Of a stretch of DNA of 64,000 nucleotides, positions 49,001 to 60,749 are shown piece after piece; position 1 is the stretch's first letter, and each line of letters opens with the position of its first letter. This stretch comes from Monocercomonoides exilis. Its lineage: Eukaryota > Preaxostyla > Oxymonadida > Polymastigidae. Both the position numbers and the translations under genes were made by a program. Location: assembly GCA_001643675.2 (NCBI GenBank), contig LSRY02000014.1:1412001-1476000 (forward strand). The letters are read 5' to 3'. The notes beneath the pieces were generated by a model. The model worked only from the letters and a program-made list of their open reading frames with translations, ran no database searches and was not told the DNA's origin.

Positions 49001-52000
49001 GGCATACAGACAGAGATTCGAGCAAGTCGAGTTTTATCTGCAGAGATGCTTCCCTTCACCTTTTTCGTATCACTCATATGGCACACTCAACAACCAGCCT
49101 GCAACTTATGCTCCTGTTGACCCAGCACTGTTTAAAGACCCAGTGAAAGCAGCAAGATACTTCGATCGATATGCTCCATTTGGAAAGGGCTACTGGTTGC
49201 ACTCAGCGTTGAATGACGAGGTGATGCCAGGAGAAGACTATCTGTCAGACGAACTGCCATTCCCATCGCCATTTCTGAGCAATGAAGAGGCAAAAGATGA
49301 GAAAACATCGAATTCGGAAGGCTCAACAAAGGAGACATCAAAGTCTGCTTCAGATATGCCTGCCTCACCACAATCAGGTGCGACTGTTCCAATACACGGG
49401 GTATCTTCAACACTTCCACAGGAATTTGATCAAAGTTTACCTTTCTTAGAAGCACGACCAACACCAGCAGCAACAGCCAACTTGCATTTGTGTCTGCGCA
49501 TTTTGGATGATCTTGCTGAAAGAAGCAAAAAGGACGTTGCAGGATTTGCAGAGACGAGATACAGAGGAGAATTCCACTCATCACATGCAGCGTCGTATGT
49601 GTCACATTATCAGAATGTCACCAGAAAGAGATATCTCAACCTGCTGCTGGGGTTACACTCGAAGAAGAGGAGGTTTGCCAGAGAGGCAGAGAAAGAGGAG
49701 AAGGAGCTGGTAGACAGATTAAACAGAAGGAGGCAGAAACAGCAACAGGAGCAAAGCCAAATGATATTCGGAAAACAGAACATGCGAAAAAAAGCTGCAT
49801 TTACAGTGGATTCTATTCGAAACAAGAACTATCCAGACACTCTAACTCCTGAAGATTACATGGAAATAGCCAGATTCAATAGAATTCAGCACAAACGCTC
49901 AATTATCCTGAAAGTGATGAGGAGAGAAAGCTATCAGGCTTTTGTGCTGAATGGCATGTGTCTCTCTGTTCTGTTCCACCTCTACAGATTTGATGCACCA
50001 GATACGCTTATAAGAAAAGCCATTCCGAACTTCCAGCTTTCATTAGACACACAACTCACACAGCAGTGGTGGATGAAGAGAGGAGAGTCTTTGGACAATG
50101 TGTTTGAGGAGCAGTTTGATGAGGGAAACATGCTGGATTGGATTAGAATTGACAACGAGACAAGTAAAAGTGCAATTGCGTCGTGCAGTTTGAATGAGCA
50201 GCAGCTGCACATGGCGTCTGAAAGGAGGATGAAAGAGTTCAATTTGGAGAGAGACAAGGCACTCATCACGGCTACACGAAGGATTTTGGCAAATGAACCA
50301 GGTTTGGAACTGTCAGAAGCCTTTCTCAGGGCAAGCATCGAAATCAATGAAACTTTGGGAGGGAAGAATCTGCTTTTGTCGAAGAGAAACTTTGCATTTG
50401 ATGAGGATATCATTAAAAGAGCATTAAGATCAATACTTTGCGTGATTAATCATCCAAGTTTGTTCATTTACTGCTGATTTTTATTTTTATTATTATTATT
50501 TTAAATCAAAAATCCTTTTTGTCAATTTTATTTCCTTTTTAATTAACTTCTATCTTTTTATCACTCTTTCTCCACTTTCCATTCAATTTTTTAATTATTT
50601 GACTTTTTATGATTAATTAATCCCTTCTCTTTTTCTTCACTTATTTTGCTAAATAGTCCGCTTCAATGCCTTTTCAGGCACACGCATCTATGAATTTGCG
50701 ACATCTCTTCTTTTGTGCTCGTCCACAGCCATCCAACTGCTGGCGCTGCGAGTCATGCGACGTGCTTTTGACGGAAGAGACATCGACATCCTTCGAATGA
50801 GCATGTCCATCCCCAAAGAAGAGCCCATCCCACACAGCATCCCTCAAACTGCTGACATGAATGGCTTCTTGTCGCGCTTTGTGGCTGGTCTTGCTCCGCC
50901 GCGTGTGGAAGAAGAGAAGATCGATCCGCGTGTCAAAAGACTGATCAAACCGCGCAGTCTGTTTGACATCGACCAGGAAGCAGCCATCGGCAAGTCGTGG
51001 AGGCTGCAGACATCGGCTTATCCACGTGTGCCTTCGAAGGGACAGAAGGAGATGCTGATGTGTGAGGATGTGATGAGGATGAGGGGAGAGGAATACAAAA
51101 AGCAGCAGGCGAAGTTGGAGGCAGTGAGAGCAAACTTCACTCGCAATGCCTCTCGAATATTGGGTTCGTTTATGTCTTGCTTTTATGCATATTACATGAT
51201 GAATGAGCCAAAAGAAAAAGCACGTGAAGCTGATCAACCAGGAAACAGCATCTACAGAAGTGACTGCGACTCGATCTTTGCCAAAGAAAGGCGCTGTGCT
51301 AACAACAGCGATCCATTTGGATGCTCATCTGACAGCATGAGCTGCGACAACGTGGCATTTGATGGAAGCTTCCAGTCGTCTGATGTTGCCTCATTTTTGG
51401 AGGAGTTTCCAAATGCAGGCATTCCAATGAATTCAGACAACTTGTTCTTCAGCCCTCCTTCTGCAAATGTAAACAAGCTCATTCCATCTCCTTTCAGACC
51501 AACGAGACGCACCCTCCTCATCAAAGCACGACTTGCTCTCAAAACATTGCAGACGTTGGCGAACTTGTGTCTCGACTGCGAAGAGGCAGTGGCTGCTGTG
51601 CTGCATGAGGAAGGAGACACACTTAGTGAGAGCAAGAAAGCTAAAGAGGAATTGATAAGACAGCAGCTGATGGAAAAGGAAGATATATCAACACAAAACA
51701 AGAAAAATAAACTTAGAAAAAGAAAGAATTATACCGACTTTGACGAGAAAGTTGAATGGGTTACTCCACTTACAGGATGGGGATGGATGGGAATGAAGAA
51801 AGTGACATATTTGAAAAATGAACAACTACCTTTAAAGTCATTATCCTCATCCTCATCTTCTTCTTCATCAAAATCTTCTTCTCAGAAGAACGATAACTCT
51901 GATACATCTTCTGTGGAGCGAGGGCTGAAATGGATTTGGCCATACTCAACGTACTCCCCACCTTCCATGCACAGCCATGTTGATTCTTCATTCCTTTCTC

Positions 52001-54156
52001 TTTATTCTCAATTCCCATCTGCTAAAAAGGAGCGTTCATACATCGCAAAGGAGACTGTATCTACCAAACTGGCAAGAAGCAGCAATTTGTGTCTGCTTCA
52101 GCAGATCTGTGCACTGACTCTGCTTTATTCACACAGCAAATCTCGAATTGAGAGGTTGAGAGACATCGAAGTGAGAGAAAGAGAAGAAGAAGAATACAAA
52201 AGCCAAAAAGTGCGCAGAGAGTTTCAGAGATGCGACATTCTGAGAAGATCGAAGGAGATATCTTCTGAGCATGCGAAACAAAAGCAAAGAAAGAGAAGGC
52301 TGAGGAAGCAGCAGAGGAAACAGATAGCACAGAGATATAGGATGGAGATTGAGGACATTCTGAGCAGAATAGAAAATGGAAGAATTGAAATAAAATCAAA
52401 AGCAAACGCAACAACAATCAGGAACATCATATCAACTCATCTCGAAGAGCTTGAGCTTTCGTCTTCAGATTCGGTAAGTGAGAGCGATTCTTATTCTGAT
52501 GAAGAAGATGATGGCACACTTGATTCTGCTGCCAGATGCTCATCCAATGAACGTGGTGCAATCTTTCCGTCATCATCATCTTCTTCTTTTAGACAGTCTC
52601 ATTTGACTGATTCACACATTGGAACTAACAGTGAAAATTGCTCAATATCATCACAAGAAACATATTCTGATATGGGATCAAGCTTTTTGGATGATTTTGA
52701 TGGTACATTTGATTTTGACAACACAGAAAGCGATCAATTTGACGAAACGAAAGAAGAAGATTCACTTTTGGGGTATGTGAAAATAGGAACATCTGTACGA
52801 GATGGAAACCCTGACAGCCGGAGAATGCTCCAATGGAAGCAGAACGAGAGGAAGCAATGGTACAACCGCTGGGCAGGCAGATGCGATGCCAAGACACTTG
52901 AAGCAGAGCAGCAGGAAGAGGACGACATGTTTGAGGGCATTTCATATGCAGCGCTGATGGTGCTGCTGCGCTTGGCAGAGCCTGAAAACTTGATGAGCTA
53001 CGATCAACTCCGCACGGCTATTGAAAATGTGGACAGCAATCTGTTGATGTTGCGAGTGAAGATGCTAAAAGGCCCGAAAAAGGAAGAGAACGAAGAACGC
53101 CGTGGCAAATTTGGCTGGCTGGCGCTTCTTCCTCAGCTAGAGCCTTTCTATCACACACAACAGGTTACTCAGTCAAGAGTCGAGGCAGCTGAAATTCTTG
53201 TATCAAATGGTGTTGTTTACACATTGTGTGCTTGTTTGAATCGATCTTGTTCGTTGAATGGTCACAATAGCAGGTGGATGGCTCTGATTGCAGCTTCTGC
53301 ACTTGGGTGGATCATTCATGCACTCGATGCTGCTGGCAAAGAGCAGAACAGGACAAGGAGTGCAAGCAGCAGTTGGCTGGCAAATGAAAAGAAAAAGAAC
53401 CAAAAAGAAATCGATATCGAGCAGCTGTTGGCAGAAACGTCTGTTGTTAAGAGACTGCTGACAAAAGAGGATGTATTGGCTTTGATGGAGGAAGAAGGGG
53501 CATTTAATTCGCTTGCGCTTGAACTTGCACTTCTTCGCTTTTCTCCATTTTTCCCCGAGCCAATAACTTCTGCAACATCAACAACTTCTCAAAAGGATGC
53601 AACTGAAAAGGTATTTAATTCAAACGAGAGAAGAGATAACACATGCATTATTCCTTGTACAATTAATTCTGAAGAATCACATTCAACAAGCAATAGCCGA
53701 GTTGGTATGCTAAAAACATTGAGCTTGCACCTCATTGACATCAGGGAGAGTTTTATGAAAATGATAGTTGAAGAAATAAAGCACAAAAAATCTTCAAAGC
53801 ATTCGAAACGGACGAATTTGGATACAAATGAAAAAAATAAACAAAATGGAAATTATGTTGAAAATTGTTCTGAGGAAGTTACTGAGGCACATAGAGCTGC
53901 TGAAAGATTAACGTGGCAGATTCGTGATTTGCTAAATGCTCAATATTTACGCCCCGCAGAATCAAAGAAAGCTGCGGATGAGATTTCAAGTGAATTGAAT
54001 GCTCTGTCTTCCATTGCGCCTTTCCCACCTGCTCCAAAACTTGATTCTGCAGAGATTGAACCAGCTTTTCTACCTGAATTCAGACAAGAATGTCATTTGC
54101 TTTCAAAGAGATGCTACTGTCATAAATACACGCATTTAATGTTTTATCCAAAATGA
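43046..54156 (+). CDS. giant armadillo-repeat protein (3,336 residues)
   Basis: Ten exons: 43046-43138, 43240-43348, 43411-43517, 43573-43677, 43759-43802, 43855-45959, 46140-46230, 46391-47742, 47953-50457 and 50657-54156. All nine junctions keep phase, joining four long frames into one gene. The N-terminus is armadillo/HEAT-like: ESLVLNGLHEIAAYIRK, LLLQSESQDILWNTLFLL, then VRDLAIALAGKLCGCSSLI. Similar helices recur far downstream: ALMVVANLCSKGAGYVSLL (about residue 1000), KTLQTLANLCLDCEEAVAA (about 2465) and SNGVVYTLCACLNRS (about 3020). Between them lie long acidic and Lys/Glu coiled-coil or disordered inserts (44140-44480, 45440-45780, 47330-47520) and serine tracts (48400-48620, 51840-51900). 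It looks like one ARM solenoid split by large inserts. No signal peptide or catalytic domain is seen. The start could lie further upstream. The function is unknown; a scaffold is likely. Confidence 0.75.
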
Positions 54157-54518
54157 TACTTTTTTTTAAAATTTCACTTGATAAATTATCTTTTCTTTAT
54201 AATTTATTTTTTCCGTATTTTTCACAAATGTTAAAAGATGAAGATTTGACGTCAAATAGAACATATGTACCACGTAACACAATTCAAAATAGCAAAATTG
54301 TTATCAATTCAATCCAATTCTTTTCTCTTTTTTTGATGATGATGAAACAAGAGCGAACAAAATGAAAGAAATTTGCATGCATTTTGAAACATTATTTCTT
54401 TATGAATATTAATAAATGATTTTTGAATAATTCATATTTTTTATTTGTTCACATTATTTTTATATTGCACCAACATTTTTCGAAATAATAAATAAATAAA
54501 TAAAATTTAAAAATTATC

Positions 54519-54534
54519 AAAAAAAAAAAAAAAA

Positions 54535-54566
<32 letters not shown>
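54519..54566. repeat. interrupted poly(A) tract
   Basis: 20 A, then GT, then 26 A, followed by GGCCTAAC. An A-tail-like run directly abutting non-AT-rich sequence is what an old retroposed 3' end would leave. Confidence 0.9.
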
Positions 54567-54639
54567 GGCCTAACTGTAATAGACAACTCTTTTCACAAAA
54601 GTCTCTGTTTGCTTGCGAACAAAGGAAATAATCACTTGT

Positions 54640-54715
54640 TATCATAGAAAAATAAAATGTGTATCTTATTTTCTTTTCTTCTATATACGAGAGATCATCA
54701 CTTAAGTGTTAGTCA
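54640..54715 (-). repeat. fragment related to sequence at 59060-59133
   Basis: On the minus strand this stretch reads HLSDDLSYIEEKKIR, and the dead element at 59133-59084 reads HLSDYLSFIEEKKVR in the same way. At DNA level CTTCTATA, ACGAGAGAT and TCACTTAAGTGTT are shared in order. The protein-level likeness shows a common coding origin, so this is a broken copy of the same mobile family. Confidence 0.65.
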
Positions 54716-55252
54716 CACAACAGACCTGAAATGAAAAAATTAGGACGAATTTTCAATGGTGATGAAAAATAGCTAAAAAAGGAAAAAAAAGAAACATGAT
54801 ATTGTTGTGTCACTCATTTCATATCGCGCCTGAAGATGAAGGAAAATGGATCATTAACGGTATTTGTTTATTACAAGGGTGGAGGTGTATTGAGGCGGGA
54901 AGAAGAGAAGGAAGTGAGAGAACACTCTGCTGTTGTGAAACATTTTTCATCAGAATTATGTGATCCTGAAGATGCTTCTTAATTGTTTTCATTATAAAAG
55001 CGAATTTTTATAGCAAATTTAAGTCGTTCAGAAAATTATTGAATGATATGAAAGATTTGTCGGTTATTGTTTGAAAAAAAAAAACTTAATCAAAACTAAA
55101 TAATGTTTGTTTTCATATATGACAGGAAATTATATTTAAAAAAAATGTGATCCAGAAAAAAAGGTTAATTTGCGAATGATAAAAGCATTAATACAAAAAA
55201 AGAAACAATGCACAAACAAAACAAAATGACAAAAATTGCAAATAGCTCCATT

Positions 55253-55253
<1 letters not shown>

Positions 55254-55300
<47 letters not shown>
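55254..55300. repeat. 47-base poly(A) tract
   Basis: 47 consecutive A residues just upstream of the dead Tc1/mariner transposase, followed by TTAAAAAAAAATTAAAAA. Confidence 0.95.
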
Positions 55301-55302
<2 letters not shown>

Positions 55303-55341
55303 AAAAAAAAATTAAAAACAAACCATTTGCAATCAAAACGG

Positions 55342-56203
55342 CTGGTCGGACACAAACATGGAAGGCCACTTATTCTTTCTCCTGCTTGCTTTGGAAAGCT
55401 AAAAAAAAAAACAAAATGCAAGCAAATTCTAAGAGCCAGAAATCGAACCAATTAAATTGGTGTGAATTGCAGCAAATTCACCGCTCATCGACTATTACGC
55501 TTTATAAATAGAAAATATACAAAGAGAAAAATCAAACCTTTCCTATCAAAGAATGCTTGTGAGAAGAGAAACGAATTTGCTGAAAACATTTTTGGGATGA
55601 TGAATTCTGTGAACTTTCAATCTTCGCTGAGGAAAAAAATTCAATTTAATTGGACCAGATAAATCAAGAATGGAATGGATTGAAGAAGATAATGAAGAAA
55701 ATTCAGATCATCAAAGTCAGAATAAACATGAAAAAATAAGTATATGAACCGCAGTTGGTTATTATTTCATTTCTCCTATCATTTTTGTCAGTGAAACAAT
55801 GAATTATGAGGAATATTTTAGTATTTTGAAGTTTTCATTTATTCCTTTAACATGCAAGCTGTACAAAAATAATTGGAGATTCATCCATGTATAATCACTA
55901 ATTCATCGATCTTTAAAGGTGCAAAATATTATTTAAAATTCTTCAATAACCAGCGTTGAATTGTCCCCTCATCCTCCAGATTTTTATATCATCGAAAATG
56001 AATAAAGTATTTTTTCAAGGAAAATTTTCAAAAATGGAAAACCTAAGAAAGATGCGAATAAGCTGAAACAATCAATTTTGGCTGCCTGGAATGAAATACA
56101 AATGGATAGAATTAATAAACTTGTTCATTCGACGTACAAACGCCTTTCAAATAGTTATTTTGTATGCAGGAGGATCAATCAACTATATATATATTTTGAT
56201 TAA
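55342..56203 (+). pseudogene. dead Tc1/mariner-family transposase
   Basis: Read across several frameshifts and stops, the plus strand gives the Tc1/mariner order: a helix-turn-helix linker-like GHKHGRPLILSP; then HRLLRFINRKYTKRKIKPFL and SKNACEKRNEFAEN (matching KKPFLSK-x-KRLEFAKE); then FAEEKKFNLIGPD at the first catalytic block (usual SDE-KFNLDGPD); then MNYEEYFSIL; WRFIH at the second block; PPDFYIIENE at the third (usual SPDLNPIENLW); and last KQSILAAWNEIQMDRINKLV. The first Asp appears as Glu and the second as Asn, so it is inactive. The remaining ENE favours a D,D34-37E type. I saw no clear terminal inverted repeats. Confidence 0.75.
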
Positions 56204-56818
56204 GATTTTGGGATTAATTGTAGAAAATTTTCTTTTTTAGAAAAAAAAAATCACATGTTTTCAACAAATAATTTTTAACATAAACATGAAAATTGTTCTT
56301 TTTTATTGTGTTTGAAAATAGAAAATAAATTTATCTTTATTGCACAAAATTTACATGTTTGAAAATATCAATAATTGCATATTATTATTCTCTTGCAAAA
56401 TTGTTGGTTCATATTTTCAAATTGAAAAAGTGGATCATTTATTTTTGATTATCAGTATGATTTGATCAACATCTCATTTGTCATCCCTCAACAATTGTTC
56501 GAGCTGCTCTCATTTGGCTTGAACTCTGGTTTAAATTGTAATCTCAATTGTTTTCTTCTGGACAACTTCTCTTTCATCCTCTTCGTTACTGTGCTCCTCT
56601 GGTTCCTCCACGAGGCTTGGTAATGATGATTCTTCTTCTTCATTGCAGATCGTTTGGTTTCTGTTGTCATGTTGTCGATCTTTTTTTCCCTTACTGATCA
56701 TGCTTCTTTTTCTGCTCTCGATGTTGTCTGACTTTGAGTTCAGACTGTAGTCCTCCTCGTTTTGCTCTTCCTCAACTGACGAAGAGCCTTCCATATCTTC
56801 TGAACTTTATTCGTCATC
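56204..56818. other. spacer with a small acidic open frame
   Basis: The only notable open frame is 56531-56794 on the minus strand: 87 residues, very acidic and Ser/Glu-rich, starting MEGSSSVEEEQ. It sits just downstream of the left recombinase relic and could be an accessory frame of that element or chance. No family was recognised. Confidence 0.4.
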
Positions 56819-57874
56819 TTAAGCAATTTTTGGTTTGCGAAAAGTTTGGAGATTTAAAAGTGATGACTGAGTCTGGGCGGAAGTTGTAGAAATAGACGTT
56901 TGATCTGCAATCACTTTCGCACAGGAGGTGGCAACATCTGTTCGAAAATAGTGATAAGTTATAGAATCACTTCGTGGTTATAGACGAGCAAACTTTTCCA
57001 CTTGGAATATTGGAAGTCCTGTTATTGTCAATGCGGATATTGAAGCAAACTTTTTCGAGTGAGTACCTGAAACAATTCGGTAAACCTGTCTTGTGAAGGA
57101 GATTTGCTACAGGCTTTTTCAGTGCTCTTGCGGAAAGTGGCATTTTTCTGCAATCGTTTATAAACAAGTGATCGGTGTTGTTTTGAAGTTTGCTTATTCT
57201 GGACCACAATTCACTTTCTGCTGAGGCAGGACATCTTGAAGGAGTATCTGCGAGAAAGGGAATTATAATGCCTGTTCTTTTGTGTCCAGTTTTCAGCGAA
57301 AAGTCCAATGTAATAGAATCTTCCCTCACCGCAGAATGCGTCAGACAAATCCGCTTGAGCTCGGTGAAACGGCAAGAAGAGAATGGCGTGCAAAGACAAA
57401 TTGTTTTCTTCGTGAGAGAGGGAAAAGATAAGCTCCCGTTCTTGCCTAACCCTGTTAAATAATCAAGAATATTTACGTGGTTCGATATTTCAGGCTTGTT
57501 TTTCTTCTTCATCCTTTCAAATCAATTAATTGATTGGAGGAGAAGCTTCATTAGTGGGTTATCTCCCAAACTTTTCTCGAATAATAGCTGAGAAAAAAAA
57601 ATGGCAGATCGTATTTAGCAAAGTGATGGCTCCTTCAACCCCTTGTGGAAAAGCTAAAGAAATACATCTGCACATCGAACGACCCAATTAAACCAATCTC
57701 CAACAGTTTGACCATCACCGCAGTTTTCCCACCAGTCTCCAAAATAAGCATGGCTAAGTTAATGCCCATGCCATGTCGAAGGCGAAATACTGAATTTACT
57801 CAAATCACATATTTCCATTCGATATCACTTTGTTTGCAAAACTCCTTTGAACCAGTGTTCTCCATTGATCGCTA
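56819..57874 (-). pseudogene. dead tyrosine recombinase, left retroelement copy
   Basis: On the minus strand the recombinase can be followed through stops and frameshifts: FSPSTW, then VGDWFNWVVRCADVFL, SQLLFEKSLGDNPLMKLL, the box I arginine block SSCRFTELKRI, TDHLFINDCRKMPLSARALK, and last SITYHYFRTDVATSCAKV at the tyrosine block. Each block has a partner in the right copy at 61928-62958 (for example SDWFDWVIKCADIFL and DTITNYYFQSDVSSSC), but the two are strongly diverged. Multiple stops show it is not functional. Confidence 0.8.
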
Positions 57875-59033
57875 AGGATCTGTCAAGATCGCACGAAGAT
57901 TCTCTGGTTGCAGGGAAGCATCCATCCTCTTCATCCATGTTCCCGGTATAAGCAGGTCACTCTGTCTCTTCCACGTCCATTCTATATGGGTCGTTCTTTT
58001 CAACAGAGGCTCCCATATTTGTACCTTCCAATCGGGAAGAAGGAGAAAAACTCGAGCTTATTCGAGAATCGTTTTCCTGATTGTCGGAAGAATAAGAGGA
58101 ATTGAAGGACGAGCAAGAACTGTCTCTCCTCGTCAAAACTGCTGCAGACCGTCTTCGTTAATCGGGATTCATCGCTCGCACCATCGATAAGCTTCCCTGT
58201 TGCACGGTGTAGAAAACGCGTCCAGCATGATTTTTGCTTGCATTTTCTTTATTATTCCTTGAAAGACTTTATGTTTTATTTGATAATCTCCTCCACTTTC
58301 TGATCTTAAAAGAAAGTTGGTCATACCGTTTTGCTCGCCCAGAATGTTTTGAGCTTTCACTTGAACTTTCATCGCTTTTTGTAAGTCTCCATATCTTCGT
58401 AAGCAGCCTTCAAAGGTTTGTTCCCGTGTGCCATCTGTTTATGTTGAAAACCGATGGTGAGTTGTTCGATCTTAACAGAAGTGTGTTGATGTGGTTGGAT
58501 GAAAGTATTGGAGTGAAATAGATTAACGATTGAAGAATCGCCCACATTTCTCGATAATTGGAGCTTTGGTTACGTTGCCAACGTGGGAGCGAACAATGGA
58601 AGTCGTTATCTTTGTTTCTAATTCTTTAATAGGCTCCAACTGCTTTTCTTGATGCGTCCGTTGGGAGGATTGCTTCTGGAAGGAACAGAGAACAAAGCTG
58701 TCAGGGAATATTGGACTTCAATTTCAATATCCATTTGGTCTAACTTGGGAGGATAGAATGGTTGATCTTCATCTTCCCTTTCCATCATGCCCTCGAAACC
58801 ATCGCGTTCAGAGTGAGATAAAGAGTTGAAAGAAAAAGAGAAGCTTCCCTAAACATGAACCTTGTGGCGTTCAGTTTTCCAATGAAAGCTGCCAGGTCTC
58901 TCACTCTCACTTCTTGTGTTCTGAGGGACATTCTCCTCCATTTTTTTCATTCCTTTGTTAGATAATTCATTCTTTTCCTATCTCACGCTATATGAAAATG
59001 GTGTGTGTATCAATCGAATCACAAACAGGTGAA
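57875..59033 (-). repeat. left arm of 1,159-bp inverted repeat
   Basis: This is the reverse complement of 60750-61908; base p pairs with 119783 minus p. All stretches I compared by eye were identical, including internal stop codons. It contains the decayed RNase H-side coding region of the retroelement. The match stops at 59034 and at 57874, where sequence diverges at once. Confidence 0.92.
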
Positions 59034-59298
59034 GCATTCCAATTAAAGCGTTAGCACTTTGATTTAAAAGAAAACGTTCTCTCACTTTCTTCTCTTCTAT
59101 AAACGAGAGATAGTCACTTAAGTGTTCGTTACGATCACTGATCTTATAATGATGATTCAAAACAGTCCTCTTGGAATAGGACTTGCGACCGAACCGAGCG
59201 CAGCGGAGCTGCCAGGTAGTTAACAATAGGGTTTGTGATGTTTTCCGGACACTTTTTCGTCTCCTAACCTTCTTCTTTCTCAACCTTGCAACCTTCAT
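59034..59298 (-). pseudogene. retroelement fragment beyond left arm
   Basis: An open minus-strand frame starts MKVARLRKKKVRRRK and runs into the inverted-repeat arm. It includes HLSDYLSFIEEKKVR, shared with 54640-54715. It does not resemble the reverse transcriptase that precedes the right arm, so the two copies have different sequence on this side. Confidence 0.5.
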
Positions 59299-60298
59299 CT
59301 TCTATTTCTTTTGACGAAGAAAAATAAGATGATGATACACTTTTTGTCGACTCATTTTTAGAAATATATGTTAAACCATAGAAATTATCTTTGAAAGATC
59401 TGCTTATACCGGAGCTAGTGATAAACGATTGAATATCCTTCTTTAAAACAGAGGATTAATCACCATTCTTATCCAGCACACCTCCACATTTTGTGAGGAT
59501 TGCAAATCCTTTCAAAGATTCATTCGACCAAGCAGGCGAAAGATGCGAAACGTTTTATTCCATGTTATGAAATTGCTATTATTTGCTCATTCAAAGACTT
59601 AAAAGGATGATGCAGCTCATGAACCAATAGCAAAAGCATGTTTTCTTCTCTTCCAATCCCTGAAGGAGGCTGGAAACGCTCGTATTTAAGCGAGATTGGG
59701 TTTTTCCGAGGCAGAGAAAATTTCGGAATTATCTGCATCAACAGTTTTGACCGAAAGACAAAGGGATCAACTCGAAGAATCAAGAAAAACAATGAAGACA
59801 ACATCCAAAAGATGGATACATATATCTTTAAATACTATTGTCTTTGGCAAGAGATATTATGGGAAAGACAGAACCAGTCTGAGAGATCAGCATTCACAGT
59901 TTTTTCGTTCTGGCCCCCTGTCGTATGTGTGGAGAAGATCAGCAGGCACGTAAAACAGAAGCCCTTCGCAGCAACAATCCAGGGGAGCGAGAACAAATTT
60001 AGAAATTTGCATTCAACGGCAGGAGGAAGAACGGCATATTTTGTTAAAGCTAAGAAGGATAGATGGAGAAAAGTTGGCAAAAGGATGTGTTATTCCGATT
60101 TGGAAAAACAGAAAAGCTAGGGAGAAAATATAAAACTCAAAAATGGAAACTTGCAGCCCCAATCAATCACGGGAAGCAACATATGTGATGAAAAAGCTGA
60201 TCCTGGATTAACTCGAAACGAACATAATACAAAAAAATACCGAAAAGAAAGGTGAAACATTTGAACCCATTGTTTGTGATAAATAAAAAACAAGGAGG

Positions 60299-60740
60299 AT
60301 GGAGACAAATTATCGACTGCAGAGTGTTGAACAATGCAACACAGTTTTTTATTTCAAATGGGAGGATTATAGGTCAGGAGAACGAACAATAGCAAGAGGA
60401 GATTTTGCGACAACCATCGATCGAAGTCAGGCCAATTGCTTAATGAAAGTGGACGACAATTTCAAGCCGTTTCTTGCATTTGAATTCAACAAGAATTACT
60501 TCTGTTTCAACGGAATGCCATTTGGATACAAAGATTCACCGAGAATCATTACAAAAATCATGAGAAAAGTGACACAATTCATTCAATTGCAAAGGAGCTT
60601 AAGAAAAATCGCGAACCAAGACGATATCATTCTTTTTTTGCTATGACCAAAAGAAATAAAATTGGGTAACTCATAAAGTCGTTTCTCTTTTCGAAAGCCT
60701 TTGTCTTCTATTAAACAGAGAAAAGAGTCATTTGATTCAA
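60299..60740 (+). pseudogene. reverse transcriptase fragment of the retroelement
   Basis: The frame includes FLAFEFNKNYFCFNGMPFGY followed by KDSPRIITKIMRK, the PFG-x-x-x-SP-R-F/I-TK block typical of DIRS and related reverse transcriptases. Next comes NQDDIILFL, a degraded form of the catalytic YLDD box. After a stop, VVSLFESLCLLLNREKSHLI matches the L-N-x-EKS-L segment. The first residue of the YxDD box is lost and the frame is interrupted, so it is inactive. Confidence 0.8.
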
Positions 60741-60749
60741 TCGAAAACT

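Larger units (their letters stand above)
54157..55341. other. spacer with poly(A) tracts and retroelement fragment
   Basis: AT-rich DNA after the giant armadillo gene. It contains the poly(A) tracts 54519-54566 and 55254-55300 and a fragment of the retroelement family at about 54640-54715 (all listed separately). No intact gene was seen. Confidence 0.6.
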
